This document shows positions 1 through 9,452 of a DNA stretch of 50,410 nucleotides, piece by piece. The stretch is from a virus. The DNA is taken from positions 1 through 50,410 of the IMG/VR virus record IMGVR_UViG_3300042521_003411. One strand, given 5' to 3'. The number at the start of each line of letters is the position of its first letter. Within the stretch, counting starts at the first letter, position 1. The notes under the pieces are model-generated. The model was given only the letters and a program-made list of their open reading frames with translations, had not been told where the DNA came from and searched no databases. The translations under genes were made by a program, and so were the position numbers.

Positions 1-1124
1 GTAAGCATAATGCTGGGATACAGACCTGAGAAATCACACTTCATCAAAGATCTATGTATTCCACTCATGTAGAATGTTAAAGCACCTTGGTAAGAACACG
101 TCTGCGTTTTCTTGGGTTTCATTTTAGTGCGATCGATCATGAACGAATTCCACCATGATCCTGTACCTGTAGTGGTTATCCTCTGTAACGTCCATGACAT
201 GTAAGCTTTCATAAAATAATTTTGTGGCGTTAGAAAATTCCATAGAAGCTCTGTGTCTTCTAAGTCATAATCTAGATAAGTTTTAATAGTGTCTACATCT
301 CCTTTACTCCAATATTCATGAATTTTATCGCCTATTTCTATACGACGATCTTTTCTCAAACCAAATCCAATAACACTATCTTTGAGACGATAGTTTTCTA
401 ATTTACGAACTAAAGAATCGTATAAAACAATCTGCGGATAAATATCGATAAGTTCATAAAGATCGCAATCCCACGCTGGTACTTCTAAGGGTTTTCCAAA
501 GACGATCGCATTTTGCCATCGATAGGTATTATATTTACTCTCTGATGGCTTCCAAGGACATTCTAGGCCATGTAACAAGCAACGATGATATATCATGGCT
601 AGATCAACCATGACCTCTTCAGAGTTCTTATAGAACCCATAGATCGCATAACCAGCGATCGTATGAACTTGTGGAAAACTTTCTATTCTAGCAAAAAACC
701 ATTGTAGTAATTCTTTTTCTGTTTTGTCTTTATTACAGGCTAGATAAGACTTACCTCTGTATCGGACACCGATCGCTACGATAATATCATCTTTTGTACC
801 TGTAGCAGATCCTCCATCTGGACCAACCCATTCCAGATCTAGAAGAACTACGCCTCTGGTGTAATCTGAGAACGGTTGTACATCAAAAAGTTTAACCTCA
901 GATTCCCTGATAAACGTAGTATCAGGAACATCAAAAATATTAAATTCCGTATCATCCGATACTATGCGAGGTTTACTATCAGGATCCTTTTTCTTAGCTC
1001 CCTCACGAGCTTCTACATATCGTAAACCAGGGAAGCGATCATCCCTTGGTGGAATAGGTAATGGATCATTAGAAGAATTCTGATACGGATCGTTAATTCC
1101 GTAGTTAGGTATTGGTTTTAACAT
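1..1124 (-). CDS. Family B DNA polymerase, N-terminal part (cut by window edge)
   Basis: Reading the minus strand from the ATG at 1124 gives about 374 residues that run off the left edge. An exonuclease I-type motif (LLDLEWVG, DxE) lies in the first third, an exonuclease III-like YDLEDTELLWNF further on, and the last residues (DFSGLYPSIM) are polymerase motif A of family B enzymes. This is therefore the 3'-5' exonuclease half and the start of the palm of a replicative polymerase. Only 5 bp separate it from the primase-helicase gene upstream in the same operon, so it is the likely replicase for that helicase. The C-terminal palm and thumb are not in view. The family call is firm; the subfamily (protein-primed or not) cannot be judged. 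Confidence 0.9.
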   Translation of the reverse strand, partial: MLKPIPNYGINDPYQNSSNDPLPIPPRDDRFPGLRYVEAREGAKKKDPDSKPRIVSDDTEFNIFDVPDTTFIRESEVKLFDVQPFSDYTRGVVLLDLEWVGPDGGSATGTKDDIIVAIGVRYRGKSYLACNKDKTEKELLQWFFARIESFPQVHTIAGYAIYGFYKNSEEVMVDLAMIYHRCLLHGLECPWKPSESKYNTYRWQNAIVFGKPLEVPAWDCDLYELIDIYPQIVLYDSLVRKLENYRLKDSVIGFGLRKDRRIEIGDKIHEYWSKGDVDTIKTYLDYDLEDTELLWNFLTPQNYFMKAYMSWTLQRITTTGTGSWWNSFMIDRTKMKPKKTQTCSYQGALTFYMSGIHRSLMKCDFSGLYPSIML

Positions 1125-1129
1125 GGTTA

Positions 1130-3397
1130 TTAAAAGTTTATTTCTTGTATTTTGTCGTCTTCAGTTTTTTGAGATTCTGATTTGGTTTTAGGTTTAACAA
1201 CAAAAGATCCAGGGAGATTTTCAAATAAAGATGTTTCTGGTGTAAACATCAGTTCAAACATACCTGTAGGACCATTACGATGTTTAGTGATCAAAACTTC
1301 CGTCTTTCCTTTATCAGGAGTGGAAGAATTATAATAATCTTCCCTATATAACATTATGATCATGTCGCAATCCTCTTCAATACGTCCTGACTGACGTAAA
1401 TCACTATTCGATGGTCGTTTGTTAGTACGACTTTCTACGCCACGATTTAACTGAGATAAAATAAATATAGGGACGTTTAGTTCTCGGGCGAGTCCTTTTA
1501 GTTGTGTTGTTATTTTACCAATTTCTCGCGTAGGATCGTCACCTTGTATCATTAATTGTAGATAATCTATGACGATCGCACCTAACCCGCCAACTTCTCT
1601 ATTAAGTTTACGTGATTTGGCCAATACCTCAGCTATGGTTATGTAAGGAGTGTCATCTATATAAAATTTCATTTCTGAAACTTTAATAATACCCTCATGC
1701 AATCTTTCCCATTGATCAGATTCTAACCTTCCCGATCTAAGGGATGAAAAGTTGATCTGCGTCTCATTAGACAATAATTTGTAAGCTAACTGGGTTCTAG
1801 ACATCTCTAAACTGAAGAAAGCTAGAGGAACATTATTTCTAACGCATATATTTTTCGCAATATTAAGAACGAAGGTCGTTTTACCTAAACCGGGTCTACC
1901 TGCTACCGCGATAAGATCAGTACGTTGAAAACCTTGCGTATTATTATCGATTTCATGGTATCCAGTTATCAATCCATGAAAATTGTCTTCTTTAGCTCTG
2001 CGATCGATCTCATCATATACATCAGCGAGAAATTCACTGGTATGTAATAGATCGTTAGCTTTAACCCGTTGTAAGTGTTTTGCTAAAACTTCCAGTTCAT
2101 CTAAAGACAGACGGGTTCCTGTTATTTCCCCGTCCATCAGCTTACGACGATAAGGGATGAACTTAAAAGTATTACCAGAATCCCGTAGAGTTATATAGTT
2201 GGCTATACCTAAAATAAGTTTCTGTTCATCAGTAGCATTCTCCGGTATATCTTCTAAATTTACAGAAACCTGGTTTTCTGCAAAACTCCTTACTATTCCA
2301 CCGATGTTCAATACATCCTTATTAGGAACGTTCTCCCACACCCACGTTTTAATACGATTAATAATATTCTTTGGTTCTAATGTAGTATTGCGATCTTTCT
2401 TCTCAGCAGATCGCCACACAGTATCCCATTCAGAAGACCCCCAACCGCCACCGTCAGAACACTTCTCACAGTATTCCACAAATAAATCATAAGGATCGCC
2501 ACTATACCGTTGGTTTTCAGATTCTAAAAAATATGATGCTGCTATAAGATCGCAAGCTAGCGAAAACGCGCCATTGTTTCTATAGTCATCGCTACCCTCT
2601 TTAATCTTAGTCTGATTTTCTATAGACAGACAAATGATTAACGGTACACTATCGTTTATCGGAAACTTAAAAGATTTACAAAATTCTCCATAAGAAATAC
2701 CTTTGCGAACCTCACTGACAGGAATTAGCGATCGCAAGTCATTGTAATCATGAGGTTTTCCAGTACCTCCTACAATTCGAGCGTGTTCACCAGTTGTTAC
2801 ATTCAACATGCCAGCTAAGGCCATAATCCTAGATGGATTCTTATTAACTGGATCCGCACTTGATAACGCGATCAAATCCTCCTGTAAAGCCCTCCATTGG
2901 GATTCTTCTAAGGGTTCTGATAGAGTCCAATAGTTGTGAATAGATTTGGAACCCGTGTCTACTTGAACGGTAGGTTCAGGTAGTCCTAACGCTAACCAGA
3001 AGGATTTCTGAGCGTCTTTAGGGAATATCCACTTCTGTTTTTTCTCCTTTTCCTCCATTGGTTTAATGGGAAATTCTACCTCAGGGAGAAGCATTTTCAT
3101 CTTCTCAAGAGTAGACTCATCTATATAGTCATGTTCGTAGAAGATCGTTCTACAAGCAGTAATGTCCTTATCTCCATCTCCACCAGGGTGAACAACCACA
3201 TAGATTTTACGACCTTCATCTATCCACTTGGTTAAAGTCATAACCGGATATTGAGGCATCGTAAAGATCAGGTTGCGTGGTTTTGTATCATCGTAGGTCT
3301 TCGGTAAGAACGATCGCAACCTCACTTCTTCACCGTCTGTATATCCAATAGCAGTCAAAAATTTGCTGAGATGGTCAAACAAGAAGGGCTTCTGCAC
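1130..3397 (-). CDS. AEP primase - DnaB helicase fusion
   Basis: 755 residues, two modules. Residues about 1-200 resemble archaeo-eukaryotic primase (AEP) domains of cyanobacterial mobile elements: CRTIFYEHD (acidic residues E88/D90), TVQVDTGSKSIHNYW (invariant His154) and SRIMALAGM (189-197). A PriCT-like linker follows (about 245-360). Residues about 385-735 are a DnaB-type helicase: Walker A GRPGLGKTT (500-508), VIDYLQLM (Walker B), QLNRGVE and the SDLRQSGRIEEDCD stretch. One chain could thus unwind DNA and lay primers at the phage fork. The start is GTG, overlapping the previous stop (TAGTG) and preceded by AAGGAAA. It lies between the initiator and PolB genes in one operon. The helicase assignment is very safe; the AEP assignment rests on motifs only. 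Confidence 0.9.
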   Translation of the reverse strand: MQKPFLFDHLSKFLTAIGYTDGEEVRLRSFLPKTYDDTKPRNLIFTMPQYPVMTLTKWIDEGRKIYVVVHPGGDGDKDITACRTIFYEHDYIDESTLEKMKMLLPEVEFPIKPMEEKEKKQKWIFPKDAQKSFWLALGLPEPTVQVDTGSKSIHNYWTLSEPLEESQWRALQEDLIALSSADPVNKNPSRIMALAGMLNVTTGEHARIVGGTGKPHDYNDLRSLIPVSEVRKGISYGEFCKSFKFPINDSVPLIICLSIENQTKIKEGSDDYRNNGAFSLACDLIAASYFLESENQRYSGDPYDLFVEYCEKCSDGGGWGSSEWDTVWRSAEKKDRNTTLEPKNIINRIKTWVWENVPNKDVLNIGGIVRSFAENQVSVNLEDIPENATDEQKLILGIANYITLRDSGNTFKFIPYRRKLMDGEITGTRLSLDELEVLAKHLQRVKANDLLHTSEFLADVYDEIDRRAKEDNFHGLITGYHEIDNNTQGFQRTDLIAVAGRPGLGKTTFVLNIAKNICVRNNVPLAFFSLEMSRTQLAYKLLSNETQINFSSLRSGRLESDQWERLHEGIIKVSEMKFYIDDTPYITIAEVLAKSRKLNREVGGLGAIVIDYLQLMIQGDDPTREIGKITTQLKGLARELNVPIFILSQLNRGVESRTNKRPSNSDLRQSGRIEEDCDMIIMLYREDYYNSSTPDKGKTEVLITKHRNGPTGMFELMFTPETSLFENLPGSFVVKPKTKSESQKTEDDKIQEINF

Positions 3398-4674
3398 TAG
3401 ACAATTTCCTTTTTGAACAATAGTTTGATCAAGAATTTAGCGTAACGAGGTCTATCGTTACTACTTAACTCCTGATATAGCGTAACACCAGTTTTGTCCT
3501 GAACAAAGGGATGTAATTCATGTTGATCCAATTGCTTAAACGTATTACAGCTTTCTTCGTTGCTATTCGTATGGAAATTTCTAACATATTTGTTAACCAA
3601 AGAGATCATCTTGTAACCAAAATCGTTTGGATCGTTTGGATCCATCAAATCGATATCGTCCAGCATCCTCACCAGACGCGGATCCATCTTCTCACCACCT
3701 TCAGAAGAGTCGCCAGTACAGGAGTTACTAGCTAAGTATTTATCATTGAACTCAATCAGATGGGATTTTGTAAAAAGGGTTTCAAATGCGTGTTTCTTGG
3801 GAGTGTTAGTTCTAGGGTCTACTGGACTACTCCACCATGGATCTATCTTAATGAAGGAGATCGCATTTGTCCATATCTTGATCGCGTCATCACCATGTTT
3901 CTTTATAAACGATCGCAATTTCTTCTTACGATCGTCGTCAAGGATCCTTACATTGCTCCAACAAGGGGGAGTTTCATTATAAAGATCCACCATCTGTTTC
4001 ATCAGAAGATCCACTGATGTGATCTCAGTAGACGAAGATCGTTCAACATTCGTGGATAAAGAAGGATCGCTATCAGATGTGGATAATGCCCCGTCAGGGG
4101 CGTCTTCAGTATATATATTCTCTTTAGTCTTTTTAGAATATAGAAGATCGGACCAAACTGGTCCTTCCGAAGGTTTCAGACTGACCTCTTCGATTGGGTC
4201 AATTTGACCTGATCGATGATCTCTATCTGAACCAATCGATTGGGTCAAATTGGATTCACCGAAGCAAAAATTTTTTACGGCTTCTATGATCTCTGTTCTA
4301 GTCTTAGTTACACATGAGATATCCAGTAGAGATAGTCTCTCAACGGCGGTGTAGTTGATTGTGTAAGCTTTCGTATGGTCGTATGGATTCTTGTTGAATC
4401 TCCCACTGATCACAAGACCCATATTTTCTAGACTCGATAGGATCCGTTTAACAGTGGATACCGACCACCATGTAAACTGTTTAGCTTGCCATTCCTCAAT
4501 CGTGTTAAGTATCCACCAATGCCCGTCTTTGAACGTGTCAGTACGTTCTGCTTCTTGGTTGAGTCGTAACCAGTAGTTGATCTGCTGTAGTACGATCGCC
4601 GCTTCTAATCCAATCTTGTTGGATAGAGAAGGTAATACCATCATTGGATATTCGTCAATTAGTAATTTATTCAT
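3397..4674 (-). CDS. Replication initiator / replisome organiser (DnaD-like)
   Basis: 425 residues from the ATG at 4674, which has AGAGGA just upstream; an upstream in-frame start at 4731 would add 19 residues with no ribosome site. The N-terminal third is a winged-helix of the phage replisome-organiser type: IVLQQINYWL, GHWWILNTIEEWQ, STVKRILSSLENMGLV. The middle is low-complexity linker. The C-terminal part (DDDRKKKLRSFIKKHG through FETLFTKSHLIEFNDKYL) resembles DnaD C-terminal helicase-loading regions. It is first in the operon with the primase-helicase and PolB. Its own linker-coding DNA (4191-4253) carries iteron-like repeats also found at 26.65-26.78 kb, as lambda O carries ori inside its gene. 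Initiator role is inferred from fold and context. Confidence 0.7.
   Translation of the reverse strand: MNKLLIDEYPMMVLPSLSNKIGLEAAIVLQQINYWLRLNQEAERTDTFKDGHWWILNTIEEWQAKQFTWWSVSTVKRILSSLENMGLVISGRFNKNPYDHTKAYTINYTAVERLSLLDISCVTKTRTEIIEAVKNFCFGESNLTQSIGSDRDHRSGQIDPIEEVSLKPSEGPVWSDLLYSKKTKENIYTEDAPDGALSTSDSDPSLSTNVERSSSTEITSVDLLMKQMVDLYNETPPCWSNVRILDDDRKKKLRSFIKKHGDDAIKIWTNAISFIKIDPWWSSPVDPRTNTPKKHAFETLFTKSHLIEFNDKYLASNSCTGDSSEGGEKMDPRLVRMLDDIDLMDPNDPNDFGYKMISLVNKYVRNFHTNSNEESCNTFKQLDQHELHPFVQDKTGVTLYQELSSNDRPRYAKFLIKLLFKKEIV
4191..4253. repeat. Iteron-like repeats inside the initiator gene
   Basis: Two copies of the GATTGGGTCAATTTG-type element lie here. The 29 bp at 4191-4219 match 26746-26774 at 27 of 29 positions, and the 23 bp at 4231-4253 match 26654-26676 at 21 of 23. 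Codons here encode a variable linker, so conservation is probably for DNA, not protein. A candidate intragenic origin or initiator-binding site. Confidence 0.7.
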
Positions 4675-4778
4675 GGAATCCTCTTTCAATAGGTACAGAA
4701 ACAAAACGCTCCTAACGGAACGCTTGATCAAAACTATAGCTTAAATCGATAGAGAAGGAGGGACGATCGCTACCTTAA

Positions 4779-5249
4779 TCAGCGATCTTTAACAAAGTGT
4801 TCGTAAAAGTCCCCAAACTCTGTAGATAGAGCTGCGGCCTGTGCTACAGCAAGCTCTACTCCTTTACCTTTACGTCTGGGTTCGATCTCTTTATTAGTGT
4901 AGGTACCAATGTACTCTACATAGGCTGTCCATGCCTCTATTAGCTCAAATACGGGCAACTGTACTAATAGAGTACATCGAATATAAGTCTCTCCGTTGTA
5001 TTCAAAATCCTTGGTGTATTTTTCTGTAGGGTCGATCGCTTCGTATAGTTCCTGTGCTGTACAGTTAAGGATCTCTATGATCTTCTGTCCAGCCTTAAAA
5101 CCAGGATCCTTAAAGTGCGATCGCTCCCAGTTATACCAGGTACTTGGATGCACTCCCACAACACGAGCTATCTCTGCTATAGGTAGTTTCTTAGGAGCCA
5201 AACGATCCTGTTCCCTCTTTCTCAACATTCTAAGGGTTAGTCTAGTCAT
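4779..5249 (-). CDS. Helix-turn-helix regulator (XRE-like)
   Basis: 156 residues. LPIAEIARVVGVHPSTWYNWERSH at about 22-46 is a clear helix-turn-helix. The rest has no recognised domain but contains AQAAALSTEFGDFYEHF, possibly a dimerisation helix. The gene is divergent from the SSB/RecD2 operon and lies upstream of the replication operon, the usual place for a phage switch or early repressor. No peptidase (LexA-like Ser/Lys) motif is visible. The DNA-binding call is good; targets are unknown. Confidence 0.75.
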   Translation of the reverse strand: MTRLTLRMLRKREQDRLAPKKLPIAEIARVVGVHPSTWYNWERSHFKDPGFKAGQKIIEILNCTAQELYEAIDPTEKYTKDFEYNGETYIRCTLLVQLPVFELIEAWTAYVEYIGTYTNKEIEPRRKGKGVELAVAQAAALSTEFGDFYEHFVKDR

Positions 5250-5278
5250 AAGATACTACACAATATTGGATATCTGTA

Positions 5279-5284
5279 TTATAC
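5279..5284 (-). promoter_or_regulatory. Possible -10 box of the HTH gene
   Basis: On the minus strand TATAAT lies about 30 bp before the ATG at 5249. No good -35 is seen. CCAAT-containing half sites (around 5263-5270 and 5286-5293 on the minus strand) flank it and could be operator halves for the HTH protein. Weak evidence. Confidence 0.35.
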
Positions 5285-5376
5285 TGATTGGTGTGGTTCT
5301 TAAAGCCCAAGCTGAAGGAATACACGCTAGTCTAAAAATCATCCAAAAAACTCCCTCAATGGGAAAGGAACAAAAT

Positions 5377-6564
5377 ATGAACTTTGATCTATCCACGTTT
5401 CGTTTTGTATCGGACATGGAAGTTGACCATCATCAGAACGGATGGAACAACATTACCTTGGCCGATCTAAAAAATCATGTAAAGTGCTTAAAGGATCAAT
5501 ACGGCATTACCGAAAAGGATATGCCAGATGTGTTTAATTCTGTAGAAAATGTAGAAGTTTTTCTAAATGCTATTGAAGGCGATCGTCTTGGTGATTCTGA
5601 CGAAAGCGATCCCGAAGTGCTTTCCTATCACATGGAAAACGGGATTATTGATCGTTTGTATGGACCGTGTTTTTATAAGACTGATGAAGACCAATTTGTT
5701 TTACGTGTAGGACGAACACTTTATAAAGCTTCTCTAAGCGAAAGTAGACTTGTCGTTGGCAGCCTTCGTGGCCCAGTAGATGTTACTCCGCGAACCAATT
5801 CTGAAGGGAAGGTTCTTAAAGATGATAATGATAATGTGATTCTTAGCGTTACAGCTAAGCTTCGTGATCCAAAGGTAAAAGGAAATCAAGAACTGCTCTA
5901 TATCCCTCTCATTTTAGATAGAGAGGTGAAAGTCTCCGAAGCTCTACTTGCAGCAGCTTTAGAAGATGGTAACATTTGTGACTACATGTCCACCGTCCCT
6001 AAAGGGGGTGGTAAATTCTATGATATGAGAATGTTACCGGTTGGTGATTATTTGGTAACTGACATCGGTGATCCTAAAAAGCTTCCTTATGATGGTAAAG
6101 AATTCGTTTCATGGAATATTACCATCGCAGATTTGGGAATCGTTTCTAGTCGAACTAAAGCTCTACAATCCCGTTTAGAGAAAAATCTGATATTCTATCG
6201 CATGAAGGCTCAGAACGGTTCTCTTTGTTTAAGAATGTCAAAACATCATGTCAAATATGTTGATATGAATGGTAATAGTGTGACCACGACATTCCCTGAA
6301 TTTATTGTGAATCTACAGAATAATAACGTAGCCAACTTACAACCTGGGAAGATCGGTAGTAAAGAAGTTCAGCATCTCATGGACGTAGATTTTATCGTTA
6401 ATGGTGTACCAGAAAACGTCAGTCCTATTCTTGTACAAACTGTACAAAAGATTGGTGCCATGATCTCTGGTTCTCAAGATACGGTGAGTCTAATTGAACC
6501 CACTAAGTCTGCTGCTCCTAAAGCAGATGAAGAACCCAAAAGTTACGACGACATCCCATTCTAA
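5377..6564 (+). CDS. SSB-like single-stranded DNA-binding protein
   Basis: 395 residues from the ATG at 5377, which has GGAAAGGA 8 bp upstream. The protein ends in acidic YDDIPF, the hallmark C-terminal tip by which bacterial SSBs recruit partners. It is followed by recD2-type helicase and lies beside the replication operon. The body is long for an SSB (bacterial SSB is about 170 residues) and shows no familiar OB-fold motif by eye; segments such as SVTAKLRDPKVKG, SWNITIADLGIV and PEFIVNLQNNNV look beta-rich. A Pro/Ala-rich linker precedes the tip. Function as an ssDNA-binding protein is inferred from the tip and neighbours. The open frame extends upstream to 4996, but that part is antisense to the HTH gene. 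Confidence 0.6.
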   Translation: MNFDLSTFRFVSDMEVDHHQNGWNNITLADLKNHVKCLKDQYGITEKDMPDVFNSVENVEVFLNAIEGDRLGDSDESDPEVLSYHMENGIIDRLYGPCFYKTDEDQFVLRVGRTLYKASLSESRLVVGSLRGPVDVTPRTNSEGKVLKDDNDNVILSVTAKLRDPKVKGNQELLYIPLILDREVKVSEALLAAALEDGNICDYMSTVPKGGGKFYDMRMLPVGDYLVTDIGDPKKLPYDGKEFVSWNITIADLGIVSSRTKALQSRLEKNLIFYRMKAQNGSLCLRMSKHHVKYVDMNGNSVTTTFPEFIVNLQNNNVANLQPGKIGSKEVQHLMDVDFIVNGVPENVSPILVQTVQKIGAMISGSQDTVSLIEPTKSAAPKADEEPKSYDDIPF

Positions 6565-6583
6565 ATAACGGGATAGATCGCGC

Positions 6584-6617
6584 AAGCGAGGATCGCTAAA
6601 TATAGTGATCCTCGCTT
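6584..6617 (+). terminator. Hairpin after the SSB-like gene
   Basis: A 14-bp stem (AAGCGAGGATCGCT at 6584-6597 pairing with 6604-6617, one G-U) with a 6-nt loop lies 20 bp after the SSB stop. Only a weak T-run follows, so it may reduce rather than stop transcription into the helicase gene, or protect the mRNA end. Confidence 0.65.
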
Positions 6618-6654
6618 TAAAAACTTAAATAACACTTTGGAAAAGGAAAGCATA

Positions 6655-8817
6655 GTGAACACCTTTGACGTAGTTATATACTCCGTAATATTTTATAACG
6701 ATGAAAATGGATACGCGATCTTGAAGGTCGGAGATCCAAATAATTTTGAGGATTTCATCGCTGTAGGTACGATGCCAGACCCTATAGTAGATAGCCCTGT
6801 TCGTCTAATAGGGGATTGGATAGAACATAAAAAATATGGTAGACAGTTTAAGTTTTCTAGTTATACACTACCTGAACCCACTTCTAGAGAAGCTGCGATC
6901 GCATACTTACAAAGTGTTAAAGGTCTAGGTGGTAGTAAAGGTATTGCTTTATACGATCATTTTGGTGAAGACGTATTTGATATTCTAGACAACGAACCAG
7001 ATCGCCTTATAGAGGTTAAGGGAATTGGACCAAAGAGTTTGAAAAAAATTCTTGAAGATCATGGTAAGAAAAAAGGAATGCGAATTCTTATCCAATTCCT
7101 ACATAGTATTGGAGTGTCTGCTGGATACGCGAAAAACATCTATAACCAGTATGGAGATAATTCTATCCATGAAATAAAATCTAATCCTTATATCCTTTCT
7201 TCTTCTGTAAGAGGTTTTGGTTTCAAACGATCTGATGAGTTAGCCAGAGGACTTGGAATAGAAAACGATTCTTTTATTCGTTTAAGTGCCGGTATACACG
7301 AAGAGTTAAGACAAGCTTCTCAAAGGGGAGGACATTGTTTTTTAATGATGGATGAGCTTTGTAGTAAAGTATGCGATCTTATCCGTCTACCTGGTTATAG
7401 TCCAAAACCAGAGGATATACAGAAAGTTATAAAAGATCTTAATAAAGCTAGCGTTCGTCATAGTCAACAGTTACATGTTGAAGATGATGCTGTTTATCGT
7501 TGGCCTATGTATTTAGCCGAAGCGGAAACAGCCGATTTTATAAGACAAATGGTAGGTGAATTCAGAGATCCTCCCGTAGATATCGATCTTTGGATCGATA
7601 GATTTGAAGACCCTAATAGACCTCTTGCTAAAGCTCAACGACAAGCAATTAGAACGGCAGCATCTTGTAATTTTATGATCCTTACAGGTGGTCCTGGATC
7701 AGGTAAGACGCACACCTCTAACGCGATCATTCAATACTTCCACAGTCGCGGACTACGAATTAAAGCTTGTGCCTTGGCCGCTAAAGCAGCGATGCGAATT
7801 AAGGAAGTAACAGGTATTGATGCTACTACAATTCATAGACTTTTAGGATGGAACGGTAGTAATTTTGTTCATAATAGAGACAATCCTTTAGAACTTGATG
7901 TCTTGCTGTTAGACGAAGCTTCTATGGTGGATATTAAATTGTTTCATTCGTTAATGGAATCTGTACCACGATACGCCAATGTCGTTCTTATTGGTGATGT
8001 TGATCAATTACCTTCTGTTGGTGCTGGTAACGTTCTTCGGGATCTTATAAACTCTAAAGCGGTTCCTGTTATCAGATTGACTGAGGTGTTTAGACAATCC
8101 GCTGATAGTAAGATAATTGATGGTGCGCTAAGTATCAACGCTGGTAAAGTCCCTGAGTTAGAATCAATAGGACGAAGTACCACCGTTCCATATAGTGATT
8201 CGTTGTTTATCAAGTGTCCTAAAGAGACAATACCTGTCGCAATCCAATGGTTATTGGATGTAAAGTTACCTGAATTGAATTGGAAAAAAGATGATATACA
8301 GGTTTTGTCTCCTATGCACAAAGGAGAATATGGTACACAAGAATTAAACAAACGTATCCAAGATCTTTGGAATCCTAATGGGAAAGAACTTAAAGGTTTT
8401 AGATCAGGCGATCGCATTATTCAGCGATCTAATAATTACGATAAATCAATTTTCAATGGTGAGATCGGTACTATCGAATATATAGATACTACCGAAAACG
8501 AGATGACTTGTAAATTTCCTGACATTTCCAATCCTGAAGAAGGACGATTGGTTGTTATTGATGATAACGAACGTGGTGATATGCAGTTAGCTTATGCGAT
8601 ATCTATTCACAGTTCACAAGGATCTGAGTTTCCTGTCGTGGTCATACCTGTAACCACATCTCATCACATTATGTTGATACGCAATTTGTTGTATACTGGA
8701 TGGACTAGGGCGAAGAAACTCATCGTTCTAGTGGGCGAGGAAGAGGCTATTAAAAAAGCCGTTAGAAACAATTATGTTAATAAACGTAATACGAGGTTGA
8801 AAGAACGCTTGTGTTAA
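6655..8817 (+). CDS. RecD2-type DNA helicase
   Basis: About 720 residues. The GTG at 6655 follows AAAAGGAAAG and is preferred to the TTG at 6637. Order of parts: an N-terminal OB-like region (IYSVIFYNDENGYAILKV), helix-hairpin-helix repeats (VKGLGGSKGIALYDHFG, VKGIGPKSLKKILEDHG, VRGFGFKRSDELARGLG), then an SF1B helicase core with Walker A LTGGPGSGKT, Walker B LLLDEASMVD, GDVDQLPSVGAGNVLRDL and a C-terminal AISIHSSQGSEFPVVVIPV / YTGWTRAK motif. RecD2 helicases move 5'-3' and are common in phages, where they likely remodel forks or recombination intermediates. It overlaps the next gene by 7 bp. Confidence 0.92.
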   Translation: MNTFDVVIYSVIFYNDENGYAILKVGDPNNFEDFIAVGTMPDPIVDSPVRLIGDWIEHKKYGRQFKFSSYTLPEPTSREAAIAYLQSVKGLGGSKGIALYDHFGEDVFDILDNEPDRLIEVKGIGPKSLKKILEDHGKKKGMRILIQFLHSIGVSAGYAKNIYNQYGDNSIHEIKSNPYILSSSVRGFGFKRSDELARGLGIENDSFIRLSAGIHEELRQASQRGGHCFLMMDELCSKVCDLIRLPGYSPKPEDIQKVIKDLNKASVRHSQQLHVEDDAVYRWPMYLAEAETADFIRQMVGEFRDPPVDIDLWIDRFEDPNRPLAKAQRQAIRTAASCNFMILTGGPGSGKTHTSNAIIQYFHSRGLRIKACALAAKAAMRIKEVTGIDATTIHRLLGWNGSNFVHNRDNPLELDVLLLDEASMVDIKLFHSLMESVPRYANVVLIGDVDQLPSVGAGNVLRDLINSKAVPVIRLTEVFRQSADSKIIDGALSINAGKVPELESIGRSTTVPYSDSLFIKCPKETIPVAIQWLLDVKLPELNWKKDDIQVLSPMHKGEYGTQELNKRIQDLWNPNGKELKGFRSGDRIIQRSNNYDKSIFNGEIGTIEYIDTTENEMTCKFPDISNPEEGRLVVIDDNERGDMQLAYAISIHSSQGSEFPVVVIPVTTSHHIMLIRNLLYTGWTRAKKLIVLVGEEEAIKKAVRNNYVNKRNTRLKERLC

Positions 8818-9452
8818 ACAAAAAAAATAAAGGTGGTCGTAAACCAGGAGAGAATTACAACACTGGTTTGAACCAAAAGATTGATAATATACTTGATTCA
8901 AGAGCACGTCGTCTAAGTATACATTTAGACGAAGATCTTTACCAATTTTATAGAAGACGATCTTTTGATCCTACAGGATTGTTGTCTCCTATGTACTGGG
9001 GATTACAAGCTCTTTGTGTTTATTATCCTCTCTATCTATCTTTAACCGGTCAGGAGTATTGGATATCATATCAAGAATCTTTAGTTATAAAGACTCCTAG
9101 AGAGGATAATAAACCTTGGAATATGAAGGTTCCCAAAGTTTTAATGGACTGGTATGATACTTTACCAGAAATTCGCTCTGTTATACCTTTCAGTATCGTT
9201 GACAGCTACGGGATAGGTAAACGTTTAGGAACTTACAGAACCACTTCTAGAGTCTTCCATGTTAGAAGATCGCTTGTCTTCTATAGGAAAATTATTGAGA
9301 TTGTGGATCCTGTGTTGATCGCTAGAGGACACTTACCTAGTGTCAAAATGAATTTCTTGACATTCACCCCTACTGAGATATATGATTTCTATATGTCAGC
9401 AGGGATTGATTTTTCAAGAGATCCTAAGAACATATATGGAAAAGGAAACTAA
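8811..9452 (+). CDS. Hypothetical protein in the RecD2 operon
   Basis: 213 residues with a GTG start overlapping the helicase stop. Basic N-terminus (NKKNKGGRKPG), then RRLSIHLDEDLYQFYRRRSF, which resembles the strand-helix start of a ribbon-helix-helix DNA-binding fold, and an aromatic-rich middle (SPMYWGLQALCVYYPLYLSL). No family recognised. Translational coupling suggests a role in replication or recombination with RecD2. Confidence 0.75.
   Translation: MLNKKNKGGRKPGENYNTGLNQKIDNILDSRARRLSIHLDEDLYQFYRRRSFDPTGLLSPMYWGLQALCVYYPLYLSLTGQEYWISYQESLVIKTPREDNKPWNMKVPKVLMDWYDTLPEIRSVIPFSIVDSYGIGKRLGTYRTTSRVFHVRRSLVFYRKIIEIVDPVLIARGHLPSVKMNFLTFTPTEIYDFYMSAGIDFSRDPKNIYGKGN

Noticed and set aside
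4996-5376. N-terminal extension of the SSB-like protein
   Set aside because: This part is antisense to the HTH gene; the ribosome site and coding character begin at 5377.
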